From Flavimobilis sp052324925 (GTDB taxonomy: Bacteria > Actinomycetota > Actinomycetes > Actinomycetales > Cellulomonadaceae), in NCBI GenBank assembly GCA_052324925.1, contig JBQPRE010000002.1: DNA of 64,000 nt. The stretch is one strand, 5' to 3'. Position 1 is the first letter of the stretch. Each line of letters begins with the position of its first letter. The notes below the pieces were generated by a model, which saw nothing but the letters and a program-made list of their open reading frames with translations, ran no database searches and was not told where the DNA came from. The translations under genes and the position numbers were made by a program. Below are positions 51,793-61,724 of the stretch, piece after piece.

Positions 51793-52307
51793 GCGTGGTC
51801 CTTGCTGTGGTGCGCGGGGGCGCCGAAGTGCGTGGTGACGGCGTCGGTGAGGTGGTTGAGGGAGGTGGCGAGTGCGGTGAGTCGTGCACTGTCCCAGTCG
51901 CTGAGTGCGCCGGCGAGGTGGCGTCCGACGCTGCGCCGGGCCTCGGTGGCGCGCGCGAGCCCTGTGGGGGAGAGGGCGACCGTGCGGGCGCGTCGGTCGT
52001 CGGGGTCGATGTCGCGGACGGCGAGACCTTCGTCGACGAGCGCGGTCACCTGGCGGGAGGCGACGGAGACGTCGACCTGGAGCTGGTGGGCGAGCTCGCT
52101 GATCTGCATGACGCCGTGGGCGTGCAGTTTGAAGAGCACGCCGAGCGTGGCGCGGGGCAGGTCGAGCTCGTGGGCGAATGCTCCGCCGATGCAGCGCTGG
52201 GCGCGTCCGAAGGCTTCGATGGCGCGCAGGACCGCGCGCACGTCGTCGGTTGCGGCGGGGTCGCTGTCGAGGACGGAGGGGGGTCGGGCGTTGCCGGGGT
52301 GAGACAT
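51789..52307 (-). CDS. MarR-family repressor of the efflux pump
   Basis: A 172-residue MarR winged-helix regulator: PRATLGVLFKLHAHGVMQISELAHQLQVDVSVASRQVTALVDEGLAVRDIDPDDRRA spans ~53-110, including the wing DPDDRRA. ATG at 52307 follows AAGGAG. It forms an operon with the DHA2 pump. The promoter (TTGCGT, 17 bp, TAACGT) is covered by a palindromic site, fitting autorepression relieved by a pump substrate. Confidence 0.92.
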   Translation of the reverse strand: MSHPGNARPPSVLDSDPAATDDVRAVLRAIEAFGRAQRCIGGAFAHELDLPRATLGVLFKLHAHGVMQISELAHQLQVDVSVASRQVTALVDEGLAVRDIDPDDRRARTVALSPTGLARATEARRSVGRHLAGALSDWDSARLTALATSLNHLTDAVTTHFGAPAHHSKDHA

Positions 52308-52343
52308 CGTGGCTCCTTATGGTGACTGGACGACGTTAAACCC

Positions 52344-52366
52344 ATTGCTTGCAGCACGCAAACAAT
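52344..52366. promoter_or_regulatory. MarR operator and promoter region
   Basis: ATTGCTTGC, 5 nt, GCAAACAAT is a 9-bp inverted repeat with one mismatch. It overlaps the -35 and spacer of the minus-strand promoter TTGCGT-17-TAACGT driving marR-efflux. ATTG...CAAT half-sites are common for MarR proteins. Confidence 0.75.
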
Positions 52367-52415
52367 TTCGCGGTGAGGTACGGCACGTCGAACGGCAGTG
52401 GCGGAGACTGGAGAG

Positions 52416-53057
52416 GTGACAGACCACGCACGCGACCGCCGCACCTTCCGCCGCCCAGCGATGCTCGACCCCGCAGAGGCTGAGCAGATCCCGGGGGGCC
52501 ACGATCCTGCGCTCCGCGAGGAGATCGCGCACACGACGGCCCGCGCCCTCGTCCGCGAGGGGCGCGCGACGGACGACGCGGAGGTCACGGCGCGCATCCT
52601 CGCGCTCGTCGACACCGAAGGCCTCGACGCGATCGCCGCGCTGTGGGCCGACGCCGCACCCGTCACCCTTCCTGGCGCGCTATGGCGCCTCTTCGTCCTG
52701 CGAGAATGGGTGCGACGCGACGACCGCACCGTCGGCCTGCGCTACCGGCTCGGCGTCGAGCACACGCCCGTCGCCGAGGTCGTGGCGGGCGCGGCAGGCC
52801 CGTCCCCGGACGACATGCGCGCGCTCGCAGACGCAGTGCTCTCGGGCCTGTTCGACGGCGACTTCGCGGTCGCCCTCGAACGTGCCGCGGCCTTCTGCCG
52901 GATTCTCGCCACAGGAGCGACGGTCGACGCCGACAGCGTCGAGCACACCGATCCAGCACGCGGTACGCGGCTGACGTTCGGTGCCGCATCGCTCACCTCA
53001 ACGGCCGACGACCTTGAGGCAGCCGCGCAGCACTGGCGGGCCGGTCAGCTCGACTGA
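52416..53057 (+). CDS. Conserved actinobacterial protein of unknown function
   Basis: A 213-residue soluble helical protein starting RRTFRRPAMLDPAEAEQIPGGHDP (~7-30), then LWADAAPVTLPGALWRLFVLREWVRRDD (~82-109) and a C-terminal stretch TFGAASLTSTADDLEAAAQHWRAGQLD. I recognise the pattern as a conserved Micrococcales protein but cannot assign a domain or reaction. GTG at 52416 lies 6 nt after a GAGACT box (leaderless). Divergent from marR, sharing its intergenic region. Confidence 0.7.
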   Translation: MTDHARDRRTFRRPAMLDPAEAEQIPGGHDPALREEIAHTTARALVREGRATDDAEVTARILALVDTEGLDAIAALWADAAPVTLPGALWRLFVLREWVRRDDRTVGLRYRLGVEHTPVAEVVAGAAGPSPDDMRALADAVLSGLFDGDFAVALERAAAFCRILATGATVDADSVEHTDPARGTRLTFGAASLTSTADDLEAAAQHWRAGQLD

Positions 53058-53106
53058 GCCCGGCGTGCGTCCTGCATCCCGTGCGCGCAGGGCGAACGCC
53101 CTCACC

Positions 53107-53135
53107 CTGACTCGCACGACGACCGTCGGTATAAT
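53107..53135 (+). promoter_or_regulatory. Near-consensus sigma-A promoter of an orphan leader
   Basis: CTGACT, 17 bp, TATAAT. This is the best-matching promoter noticed in the window; the -10 is perfect. Confidence 0.8.
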
Positions 53136-53141
53136 GGAGGT

Positions 53142-53305
53142 GCGGCGTCGGGCCGCGGTAGCCCCGGGCTCCAACATCAGCCGCTTCGAGCGGCCTCGCG
53201 CCGAGAGGCGCTCCCGGTCCGGCGTCGCATCGCTGTGTCCACACCCTCTCTCAGGCCGCTCGGGCGACGTCCGACGGCCGCGCAGCGGCCAGGAGGGACC
53301 CTGTC
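53142..53305 (+). ncRNA. Candidate structured leader or small RNA
   Basis: About 165 nt follow the strong promoter and end in the ribosome binding site AGGAGGG (53291-53297). Hairpins visible: GCCGC-TTCGA-GCGGC, GCGCC-GAGA-GGCGC (GNRA loop), AGCCC-CG-GGGCT, and GGCCGC-GCA-GCGGCC just before the binding site, which could hide it. No known riboswitch is recognised. Only a 65-codon frame follows. Possibly a cold-shock-type leader whose gene has decayed, or a stand-alone RNA. Confidence 0.45.
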
Positions 53306-53503
53306 GTGGCGTCTGCTATCTCACATGCGCAGCGAGCCGTTCGTCCCACGACGCCCCCGGAGCGGCGTGAGGACAGGCAAGCGTTCGTCGCAATGTCATC
53401 GGCCCAACACCCATGTAGTTGCGTGTTCACGGCAGAGGGGGCCTACGCTGTGGATGACAAGGCTGCCTCTTTACGGGAGTACCCGTGCGCATTCCGCGTA
53501 TGA
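53306..53503 (+). CDS. Short ORF behind strong RBS (doubtful)
   Basis: 65 codons starting at GTG 53306, 8 nt after AGGAGGG. The sequence MASAISHAQRAVRPTT... shows no family, and its end overlaps the DUF47 gene by 19 nt. It may be a leader peptide, a decayed gene, or not translated. Listed because promoter and RBS quality are high. Confidence 0.3.
   Translation: MASAISHAQRAVRPTTPPERREDRQAFVAMSSAQHPCSCVFTAEGAYAVDDKAASLREYPCAFRV
53419..53449 (+). promoter_or_regulatory. Promoter of the DUF47-pit operon
   Basis: TTGCGT (53419-53424), 19-bp spacer, TACGCT (53444-53449), about 36 nt before the GTG start, with GGGAG as ribosome binding site. Confidence 0.5.
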
Positions 53504-54108
53504 CACCGCGTGACACCACATTCTTCGACCTGTTCACCGCCCTGGCGGAGCACTTGGTCACCGGTTCCAAGCTTCTTGGTGAGCTCCTCGGAACCGACCT
53601 CGCGGGCCGCAAGCCCATCGCGAAGCGGATGAACGAGGTCGAGCACCTCGCCGACGAAGCGACCCACACGATCATGCGACGCATGAACTCGACGTTCGTC
53701 ACACCGTTCGACCGTGACGACATCTACGCCCTCGCCTCAGCGCTCGACGACTGCATGGACTTCATGGAGGAGGCCAGCGACCTCATCGTCTTGTACAAGC
53801 TCGACGAGCTGCCGCGCCGCGTCGCCGACCAGGTGCAGATCCTGCAGCGGTGCGCAGAGATCACAGCCGAGGCCATGCCTCGTCTGCGCTCGATGAGCGA
53901 CCTCTCGGACTACTGGGTCGAGATCAACCGCCTCGAGAACCAGGCGGACAAGCAGCACCGCAAGCTGCTCGCGCAGATGTTCGACGACATCACCGACCCG
54001 ATCCTTCTCATGAAGCTCAAGGAGGTCGTCGAGATCCTCGAAGAGGCCGCCGACGCCTTCGAGACGGTCGCCAACACGGTCGAGACGATCGCGGTCAAGG
54101 AGTCCTGA
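53485..54108 (+). CDS. DUF47 (PhoU-like) phosphate transport accessory protein
   Basis: A 207-residue helical PhoU-like protein: FFDLFTALAEHLVTGSKLLGELL (~11-33), VEHLADEATHTIMRRMNSTFVTPFDRDDIYALASALDDCMDFMEEA (~51-96) and later EIEN-like INRLENQADKQHRKLLAQMF (~148-167). Acidic E/D-rich metal-binding sites are present. It is encoded 6 bp before a PiT transporter, the usual arrangement, and probably regulates that transporter at the membrane. Confidence 0.92.
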   Translation: MRIPRMTPRDTTFFDLFTALAEHLVTGSKLLGELLGTDLAGRKPIAKRMNEVEHLADEATHTIMRRMNSTFVTPFDRDDIYALASALDDCMDFMEEASDLIVLYKLDELPRRVADQVQILQRCAEITAEAMPRLRSMSDLSDYWVEINRLENQADKQHRKLLAQMFDDITDPILLMKLKEVVEILEEAADAFETVANTVETIAVKES

Positions 54109-54114
54109 CGCCAC

Positions 54115-55119
54115 GTGGACGTCGCACTTGTTCTGGTCGTCGCTGCGCTCGCGCTGACGTTCGACTTCACCAACGGTTTCCACGACGCCGCGAATGCGAT
54201 CGCAACCTCCGTCTCGACGCGTGCGCTCACACCGCGCGTCGCGCTCGCGATGGCTGCGGTGATGAACTTCGCCGGGGCGCTCATGGGCACGGCGGTCGCT
54301 GAGACCATCGCTCACGACATCATTCACATCGACGACGTGGGCCGGCGGCTCACGCTCGTCGCCGTGCTCGCCGCGCTCGTCGGCGCGATCACGTGGAACC
54401 TCATCACGTGGTGGTTCGGCCTGCCGTCCTCGTCGACGCACGCGCTCATCGGTGGCCTCGTCGGCGCCGGGCTCGCGGGCGGGATCTCGGTCTACTGGAC
54501 GTCGATCGTCGAGAAGGTCGTCCTTCCGATGATCGTCTCGCCGGTCGTCGGATTCGGCATCGCCTTCCTCGTCATGGTCGCCGTCCTGTGGATCTTCAAG
54601 AACGTCGCGCCCGCCAAGGCGTCGCGCCGGTTCCGGATCGCCCAGACCGCGTCAGCCGCAGCCATGGCCCTGGGCCACGGCCTGCAGGACGCGCAGAAGA
54701 CCATGGGCGTGATGTTCCTCGCGACGACCGCCGTCGGCTGGACGGTCAAGGGCGACGCGATCCCGTGGGAGATCAAGATCCTCGCGGCTGCCGCAATCTC
54801 GGCGGGCACCGCGACCGGCGGCAAGCGCATCATGCGCACACTCGGCCGCCGCATCATCGAGCTCGACCCGGCGCGCGGCTTCGTCGCCGAGTCAGTCTCT
54901 GCGGTCGTTCTCTACCTCAACGCGTTCTGGCTGCACGCTCCGGTCTCGACGACGCACACGATCACGACCGCGATCATGGGCGTGGGCGCAACCCGGCGCC
55001 TCTCGGCGGTCCGGTGGGGCGTCGCGAAGTCGATCGGAGCCGCGTGGGTGCTGACGATCCCGGCAGCGGCCGCCGTCGCGGCTCTGTGCTTCTTCGCGCT
55101 GCGACCGTTCCTCGTGTAG
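54115..55119 (+). CDS. pit: Low-affinity inorganic phosphate transporter (PiT family)
   Basis: A 334-residue transporter with about ten helices. The duplicated PiT signatures are GFHDAANAIATSVSTRAL (~21-38) and GHGLQDAQKTMGVMF (~187-201), plus FGLPSSSTHALIGG (~101-114) and HAPVSTTHTITTAIMG (~279-294). It takes up metal-phosphate using the proton gradient. GTG at 54115 follows the DUF47 stop by 6 bp; translation is probably coupled. A 16-bp terminator follows. Confidence 0.94.
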   Translation: MDVALVLVVAALALTFDFTNGFHDAANAIATSVSTRALTPRVALAMAAVMNFAGALMGTAVAETIAHDIIHIDDVGRRLTLVAVLAALVGAITWNLITWWFGLPSSSTHALIGGLVGAGLAGGISVYWTSIVEKVVLPMIVSPVVGFGIAFLVMVAVLWIFKNVAPAKASRRFRIAQTASAAAMALGHGLQDAQKTMGVMFLATTAVGWTVKGDAIPWEIKILAAAAISAGTATGGKRIMRTLGRRIIELDPARGFVAESVSAVVLYLNAFWLHAPVSTTHTITTAIMGVGATRRLSAVRWGVAKSIGAAWVLTIPAAAAVAALCFFALRPFLV

Positions 55120-55139
55120 CCGAGGCCTCGGGACAGGCT

Positions 55140-55175
55140 GAGAGGCGGGTGGCGCATGAGCGCCGCCCGCCTCTC
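55140..55175. terminator. Bidirectional terminator between pit and mutT1
   Basis: GAGAGGCGGGTGGCGC pairs with GCGCCGCCCGCCTCTC (16 bp, one G-U) around ATGA. Confidence 0.85.
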
Positions 55176-55212
55176 GCGTGATGAGCGCCGCCGGAGCCGC
55201 GCCTCATGAGCG

Positions 55213-56265
55213 TCAGGCGACCCCAGCGCGCGGTCCGAGGATGGCCGCGTGCAGGTGAGAACGTGAGATCTCGACGGCGACGACGCGCGGACCCGACGCC
55301 CGCTGCACGACGTGTGCGACGAGCAGTTCGCCCGGCTTGAGGTACGGGTCCGCGCCCGGCAGGACGTCGCGCACCTTGCGGCGAGCGCGCGCCCCGAGCG
55401 CCTCGAGGACGGTCGGAAGGACCGGCCGGTGCGTGCACAGGACCGCGGGCACCGCACCCGAGAGAAGATCGTCGACGAGGTCGTAGGCGTCCGAGGGGTC
55501 GTCGGCGTGCGCGATCTCGGTGAGGTCAAAGCTCAGGCCCGCCGAGAGCCCGCTCGCGCGGGCGTACGGCGCGACCGTGTCAGTGCAGCGCAACCACGAG
55601 CTCGAGACGATCCGGCGCGCGCCATAGGCAGAGAGGATGGGCACGAGCGTCGCCGCCTGCAGGTAGCCCGCGGGCGTGAGCGGGCGGTCGTCCTCGCCGC
55701 CAGCCCACGCGCTGCGCTTGCGCGCGCGCGTGTGCCGAGCGATGACGAGCGCGTGCGTGTCGAGCCGTCCACGCTCGTGCGCCGCGACGAGTGCGTCGAG
55801 CGGCTCGCGGTCGGTCGGACGCGTGAGGCGCTCGCGCGCCTTGTCGACGTCGAGCCAGATGACGTCGTCGATCTCGGTGGGGTCGATCCCGGCGGCCGGC
55901 GGACGCGTCCGCACGGCTGGTGCGTCGTCCGCGCTCGCGCGACGCGCCGCCCAATAGTGCACGCGCTTGAAGCGCCCCTCGGGAGTGCGGTACCGCTGCA
56001 TCGGGAGCGGGATGCCGAGCACGATCTCGTGCCCCGTCTCCTCGGCAACCTCGCGGACCGCGCACTCGCGCAGCGTCTCACCCGTGTCGAGCTTGCCCTT
56101 GGGCCACGACCAGTCGCCATAGCGCGGACGGTGGATGAGCTGCACCTGCAGCCGGCCCTTGCGCTCGCGCCACACGAGCGCACCCGCCGCCTCGATGGCG
56201 TGGCGGCGAGCCGACGTGCCCGTGTCGAGGAGGCTCGAACCTGAAGCGACGCTCGTCGAGCTCAC
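55213..56265 (-). CDS. MutT1-like Nudix plus histidine-phosphatase fusion protein
   Basis: A 350-residue two-domain protein. The Nudix box GKLDTGE...REVAEETG lies at ~57-78 (complete G-x5-E-x7-REVxEExG). The second domain is a histidine phosphatase starting IARHTRARKRS (~177-187; RHT variant of RHG) with a later CTHRPVLPTVLE (~283-294). Mycobacterial MutT1 has the same fusion and cleans 8-oxo-dGTP and diadenosine polyphosphates. ATG at 56265 overlaps the ppk stop by 4 nt. Confidence 0.9.
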   Translation of the reverse strand: MSSTSVASGSSLLDTGTSARRHAIEAAGALVWRERKGRLQVQLIHRPRYGDWSWPKGKLDTGETLRECAVREVAEETGHEIVLGIPLPMQRYRTPEGRFKRVHYWAARRASADDAPAVRTRPPAAGIDPTEIDDVIWLDVDKARERLTRPTDREPLDALVAAHERGRLDTHALVIARHTRARKRSAWAGGEDDRPLTPAGYLQAATLVPILSAYGARRIVSSSWLRCTDTVAPYARASGLSAGLSFDLTEIAHADDPSDAYDLVDDLLSGAVPAVLCTHRPVLPTVLEALGARARRKVRDVLPGADPYLKPGELLVAHVVQRASGPRVVAVEISRSHLHAAILGPRAGVA

Positions 56266-58547
56266 CTGCCCAGGCCCATGCCCAGCCGCCGCCGCTGGCG
56301 CGAGATGAGGCTGCCCTGCAGGTCACGGAGCGGCTCACCGTCGGGGCCGGTGTGGCGGCGGACCCACGCGCCGTCGACGCCGAGACGCCACGAGGCGGTC
56401 GCGTCGTCCATCGACGCCTCGAGAAGCGAGACGAGGTTGAGCACCTGCTCCTCGTCGACGATCGAGACGAGCGCCTCGACCCGGCGGTCAAGGTTGCGGT
56501 GCATGAGGTCGGCAGACCCGATGAGGACGTCGGGCGTGCCGTCGTTGCCGAACGCGAAGACGCGAGAGTGCTCCAGGAAGCGGCCGAGGATCGAGTGCAC
56601 GCGGATCGTCTCGGAGAGCCCGGGCACGCCCGGGCGCACCGCGCAGATGCCGCGCACGATCAGGTCGACCCGAACGCCTGCCTGCGACGCGCGGTAGAGC
56701 GCGTCGATCGTCGTCTCGTCGACGATCGAGTTCACCTTGATGCTGATCCAGGCGGGACGGCCGGCACGGGCGATCTCTGCCTCACGATCGATGCGCTCGA
56801 TGAGACCGGTCCGCACGGACCGTGGGGCGACGAGCAGCCGCTGGAACCGGGACCGTGGTGCGTAGCCGGAAAGCTGGTTGAAGAGCCGTGAAAGGTCCTG
56901 ACCGACGTCCGGGTCGCACGTGAGCAGGCCGAGATCCGTGTAGAGACGAGCCGTCTTCGGGTTGTAGTTGCCCGTGCCGACGTGACAGTAGCGACGGAGA
57001 CCGTCGGCCTCCTGCCGGACGACGAGCGACAGCTTGCAGTGCGTCTTGAGCCCGACGATGCCGTAGACGACGTGCACTCCCGCCTGCTCGAGCTTGCGGG
57101 CCCACGAGATGTTGTTCTCTTCGTCGAACCGTGCCTTGATCTCGACCAGCGCGAGGACCTGCTTGCCGGCCTCGGCCGCGTCGATGAGAGCGTCGACGAT
57201 CGGGGAGTCGCCCGACGTGCGGTAGAGCGTCTGCTTGATCGCGAGGACCGACGGGTCGGCTGCGGCCTGCTCGAGGAACGTCTGCACCGACGTCGAGAAC
57301 GAGTCGTACGGGTGGTGGAGGAGGATGTCGCGTTGCCGGATCGCTGCGAGGACGTCGGTCGGCGTCGCCGACTCGACCTCAGCGAGGTAACGGTGCGTCG
57401 TCGGCACGAACCGTGGGAACGAGAGATCAGGACGCTCGATGTCAGCGATGACGTTGAGGCCGGTGAGGTCGAGGGGGAGCGGGAGCTCGTAGACCTCGTC
57501 AGGCTCGACGCCGAGCTCCTTGAGCAGGAGCTTGCGGATGCGCGGGGTGACGTCGGGCGTGAGCTCGAGCCGCACGGGTGGGCCGAAGCGTCGCCGCAGC
57601 AGCTCCTTCTCCATGGCCTGCAAGAGGTTCTCGGCGTCGTCTTCTTCCACCTCGACGTCTTCGTTGCGGGTCACCCGGAAGAGGTGCCGCTCGAGGACCT
57701 CCATCCCGGGGAAGAGCTGGTCGAGGTGCTCCGCGATGACGTCCTCGATCGGGACGAAGCTCGTCTCCTGTGCGGCGGCGACCTGCGCGTCGGGTGCTGA
57801 GGGGCGTCCGCGGGAGTCGACGGCGACGAAGCGCGGCAGGATCGGCGGGACCTTGACGCGCGCGAAGTGCTCCTTGCCCGTCGTCGGGTTGCGGACGAGC
57901 ACCGCGAGATTGAGCGAGAGCCCCGAGATGTACGGGAACGGGTGCGCCGGGTCGACGGCGAGCGGGGTGAGCACGGGGAAGATCTGCTTGCGGAAGTACT
58001 TGCGCAGCCGGTCCTGCTCGTTCGTGGAGAGCTCGTCCCAGCCGACGATCGTGATGCCCTCGGCGGCAAGAGCGGGCTGGACCTGGTCGGTGAACACGCG
58101 GGCGTGACGTTCCATGAGCGCGTGCGCTCCCTCGGCGATGCCCTCAAGGACCTGCCGGGGCGTCTGGCCCGACGCGGACGGAACCGCGATCCCCGTCGCG
58201 ATGCGGCGCTTGAGGCCCGCGACGCGCACCATGAAGAACTCGTCGAGGTTGGACGCGAAGATCGCGAGGAACCGCACCCGCTCGAGGAGCGGGACGGCGG
58301 GGTCCTCCGCGAGCTCGAGGACGCGCTGGTTGAAGGCGAGCCACGACAGCTCGCGGTCGGCAAACCGGTCTGCCGGGAGTGCGGGCAGCTCGCCGTGGCC
58401 GCCCACGGGTGCGTGGTCTGCCTCGGCAATGTGCTCGGCGATGTGCGCTGCCAGCTCTGGGTCGAGCGGGATCGTCGGCACCGGGTGCGTCGACGTCGGG
58501 GGCTCGTCGGGAGCAGTCGTGGCAGTCGCGTCGTTCATGGCAGACAT
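56262..58547 (-). CDS. ppk: Polyphosphate kinase 1
   Basis: A 761-residue PPK1 making polyphosphate from ATP. N domain begins ADRFADRELSWLAFNQRVLELA (~59-80); FPYISGLSLNLAV (~204-216); LLHHPYDSFSTSVQTFLEQAA (~409-429); catalytic His503 in GLKTHCKLSLV; second His region VGTGNYNPKTARLYTDLGL. The N-terminal 55 residues are extra and Pro/Thr-rich. ATG at 58547 has GGAGGTG close upstream. It is co-transcribed with mutT1 and follows mshD (30 bp). Confidence 0.95.
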   Translation of the reverse strand: MSAMNDATATTAPDEPPTSTHPVPTIPLDPELAAHIAEHIAEADHAPVGGHGELPALPADRFADRELSWLAFNQRVLELAEDPAVPLLERVRFLAIFASNLDEFFMVRVAGLKRRIATGIAVPSASGQTPRQVLEGIAEGAHALMERHARVFTDQVQPALAAEGITIVGWDELSTNEQDRLRKYFRKQIFPVLTPLAVDPAHPFPYISGLSLNLAVLVRNPTTGKEHFARVKVPPILPRFVAVDSRGRPSAPDAQVAAAQETSFVPIEDVIAEHLDQLFPGMEVLERHLFRVTRNEDVEVEEDDAENLLQAMEKELLRRRFGPPVRLELTPDVTPRIRKLLLKELGVEPDEVYELPLPLDLTGLNVIADIERPDLSFPRFVPTTHRYLAEVESATPTDVLAAIRQRDILLHHPYDSFSTSVQTFLEQAAADPSVLAIKQTLYRTSGDSPIVDALIDAAEAGKQVLALVEIKARFDEENNISWARKLEQAGVHVVYGIVGLKTHCKLSLVVRQEADGLRRYCHVGTGNYNPKTARLYTDLGLLTCDPDVGQDLSRLFNQLSGYAPRSRFQRLLVAPRSVRTGLIERIDREAEIARAGRPAWISIKVNSIVDETTIDALYRASQAGVRVDLIVRGICAVRPGVPGLSETIRVHSILGRFLEHSRVFAFGNDGTPDVLIGSADLMHRNLDRRVEALVSIVDEEQVLNLVSLLEASMDDATASWRLGVDGAWVRRHTGPDGEPLRDLQGSLISRQRRRLGMGLGR

Positions 58548-58576
58548 CGTGACACCTCCGGGTGGCTCAGCGGTGG

Positions 58577-59464
58577 TCAGAAGGTTGCGGATGCGGCACA
58601 GACGAGCACGTGGCGGTCGGCGAGGTCGAATCCGGCGCGACGGTAGACGTTGACGGCGCGGAGGTTGTCGCCTTCGACGTAGAGCAGCGCGCGCGTCACG
58701 CCGCGCTGCGCAAGATGCGCGAGCGCGAGCTCCGTGAGGAGGTGGCCGAGGCCCCGTCCTTGCAGACTGGGGTCGACGGCGACGACGTAGAGCTCTCCGT
58801 CCGTCCCGACGACCTTCGTCCAGACGAATGCGGCGAGCCGACCCTCGCCCTCGACGAGCAGGAGGTCCTCGGCGCGGAACCACTCCTCGGAGGTACGAGT
58901 GTCGAAGTCGGCGCGGGTGAGGCGGCCCTGCTCAGGGTGGTCCGCGAACGCGCGCGCGTTGAGATCGACCCAGGCGTCGGCGTCGTCCGGCGTGAACGAC
59001 CGGACCGTGTAGCCGTCGGGCGGGCGCGGCGGGTCGACCGGCTCGGTGAGCGGCCGATCCATGACGAAGAGCTCACGCACCGTCTCGAGCCCGTGGTGCT
59101 CGGCAAACGCCTGCGCGGTCGAGGTGTGGCCGTAGGCCCACAGGGCAAAGCCGTCCGGTGCGTGCTCGCGGAGCGCGTGCAGCACCTGCGTGCCGAGGCC
59201 GCGGCGGCGCGCGTCGGGCGCGACCGCGAGCTCTGCCGTCGGGGGAGTACCGCCGAGGTCAAGCTGCGCGTACGCGACGAGGCGCCCTGCGTCATCGCGA
59301 GACACGACGTGGACGACGTCGGCCCGACCTGACGTGAGATTGAGAAGTGGCTGCTCAGAGAGCGGCGGGACGCCGTCGGCCCGCGCGCCCGCAGCCGCGA
59401 GCGTGCGCACCTCGGCCGCGACATCGTCGGCAAGCGGCCCCCGGAACGTGAGGTTCGAACCCAT
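58577..59464 (-). CDS. mshD: Mycothiol synthase
   Basis: A 295-residue tandem-GNAT enzyme performing the last step of mycothiol synthesis (acetylation of Cys-GlcN-Ins). First GNAT: VAPDARRRGLGTQVLHAL (~89-106). Second: VDPSLQGRGLGHLLTELALAHL (~231-252) and LYVEGDNLRAVNVYRRAGFD (~261-280), the characteristic MshD ending. ATG at 59464 best fits the family start; 59482 is possible, while 59548 is inside a TAGTGT -10-like box. A thiol-redox gene beside polyphosphate kinase. Confidence 0.9.
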   Translation of the reverse strand: MGSNLTFRGPLADDVAAEVRTLAAAGARADGVPPLSEQPLLNLTSGRADVVHVVSRDDAGRLVAYAQLDLGGTPPTAELAVAPDARRRGLGTQVLHALREHAPDGFALWAYGHTSTAQAFAEHHGLETVRELFVMDRPLTEPVDPPRPPDGYTVRSFTPDDADAWVDLNARAFADHPEQGRLTRADFDTRTSEEWFRAEDLLLVEGEGRLAAFVWTKVVGTDGELYVVAVDPSLQGRGLGHLLTELALAHLAQRGVTRALLYVEGDNLRAVNVYRRAGFDLADRHVLVCAASATF

Positions 59465-59847
59465 CCCACCATCCCACCACATGCCCGGGCGCGACACGTC
59501 CGCCCGGACGACGAAGGCCGCCCCGGAAGGCGACCCAAGAGTCGACACTACCCGCTCGACGAGCCCGTGCCCAGGGTCATGGGTCCCTAGAAATCGGCGG
59601 GATTCCGCGGCAGACTGACGTCACAACAGCACATCGGAGCAGGCAGGACCCACGAGCGACCAGTCCACGCATAGGACCTGTGGCATCGACCCCACTGGGC
59701 CGTCCGCAGATTTTCCTCGCCTGATACCCCTGCTCCAGCTGGCCGGACGGCGATCCCACACGGGGTCGCCGTTCGTGCTGCATGGCGTCACCCCGCCCAC
59801 TGCACGACGCGAATGCGCTAGGCGCGTGGGCTGCGTCACAATGGAGC
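59465..59847. other. Divergent intergenic region between mshD and malic enzyme
   Basis: The mshD side has a -10-like TAGTGT (59550-59545, minus strand), implying a ~75-nt leader. The malic enzyme side has CACAAT at 59837. Between them no gene, tRNA or known riboswitch is recognised. Confidence 0.5.
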
Positions 59848-61251
<1,404 letters not shown>

Positions 61252-61289
61252 CCCGGCGCCAGCGCGGCCTCAGCCCGGCCTCCCCGGGT

Positions 61290-61393
61290 GGGTGAGCCGG
61301 TTGGTTGCGTCGGGGCACCTCTGGGGGGTGCGTGCGCGCAAGGAGCCGGACGGGGACGCGCGGGAGGGCGTCCCCGTCCCGATTCCTGCCTCC
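61290..61393 (+). repeat. Tandem hairpin repeat, copy 1
   Basis: The 104-bp unit starts GGGTGAGCCGGTTGGTTGCG and contains two stem-loops: GCACCTC-TGG-GGGGTGC and GGGGACGC-(8)-GCGTCCCC. Followed by a ~60-bp CCCGG-rich spacer. Confidence 0.9.
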
Positions 61394-61453
61394 GGACCCC
61401 GGCCCGGCCCGGCCCGGCAGGCCCGGTCGGCCCTCCCGGTCCTGCCTCCCGTC

Positions 61454-61557
61454 GGGTGAGCCGGTTGGTTGCGTCGGGGCACCTCTGGGGGGTGCGTGCG
61501 CGCAAGGAGCCGGGCGGGGGCGCGCGGGAGGGCGTCCCCGTCCCGATTCCTGCCTCC
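61454..61557 (+). repeat. Tandem hairpin repeat, copy 2
   Basis: Same unit with a G-U stem state: GGGGGCGC paired to GCGTCCCC. The 59-bp spacer after it resembles that of copy 1, so the full period is ~164 bp. Confidence 0.9.
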
Positions 61558-61616
61558 CGACCCCGGCCCGGCCCGGCCCGGCCGGCCCGACCCGGCCCCA
61601 GCCCTGCCTCCCCGTC

Positions 61617-61720
61617 GGGTGAGCCGGTTGGTTGCGTCGAGGCACCCCTGTGGGGTGCGTGCGCGCAAGGAGCCGGACGGGGACGCGCGGGAGGGCGTCC
61701 CCGTCCCGATTCCTGCCTCC
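61617..61720 (+). repeat. Tandem hairpin repeat, copy 3
   Basis: First hairpin changed to GCACCCC-TGT-GGGGTGC (U-G replaced by C-G). No spacer before copy 4. Confidence 0.9.
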
Positions 61721-61724
61721 CGTC

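Noticed and set aside
59465..59847. Glycine- or cobalamin-type riboswitch before the malic enzyme
   Set aside because: No conserved aptamer motifs were recognised, and the gene's -10 box lies immediately before its start.
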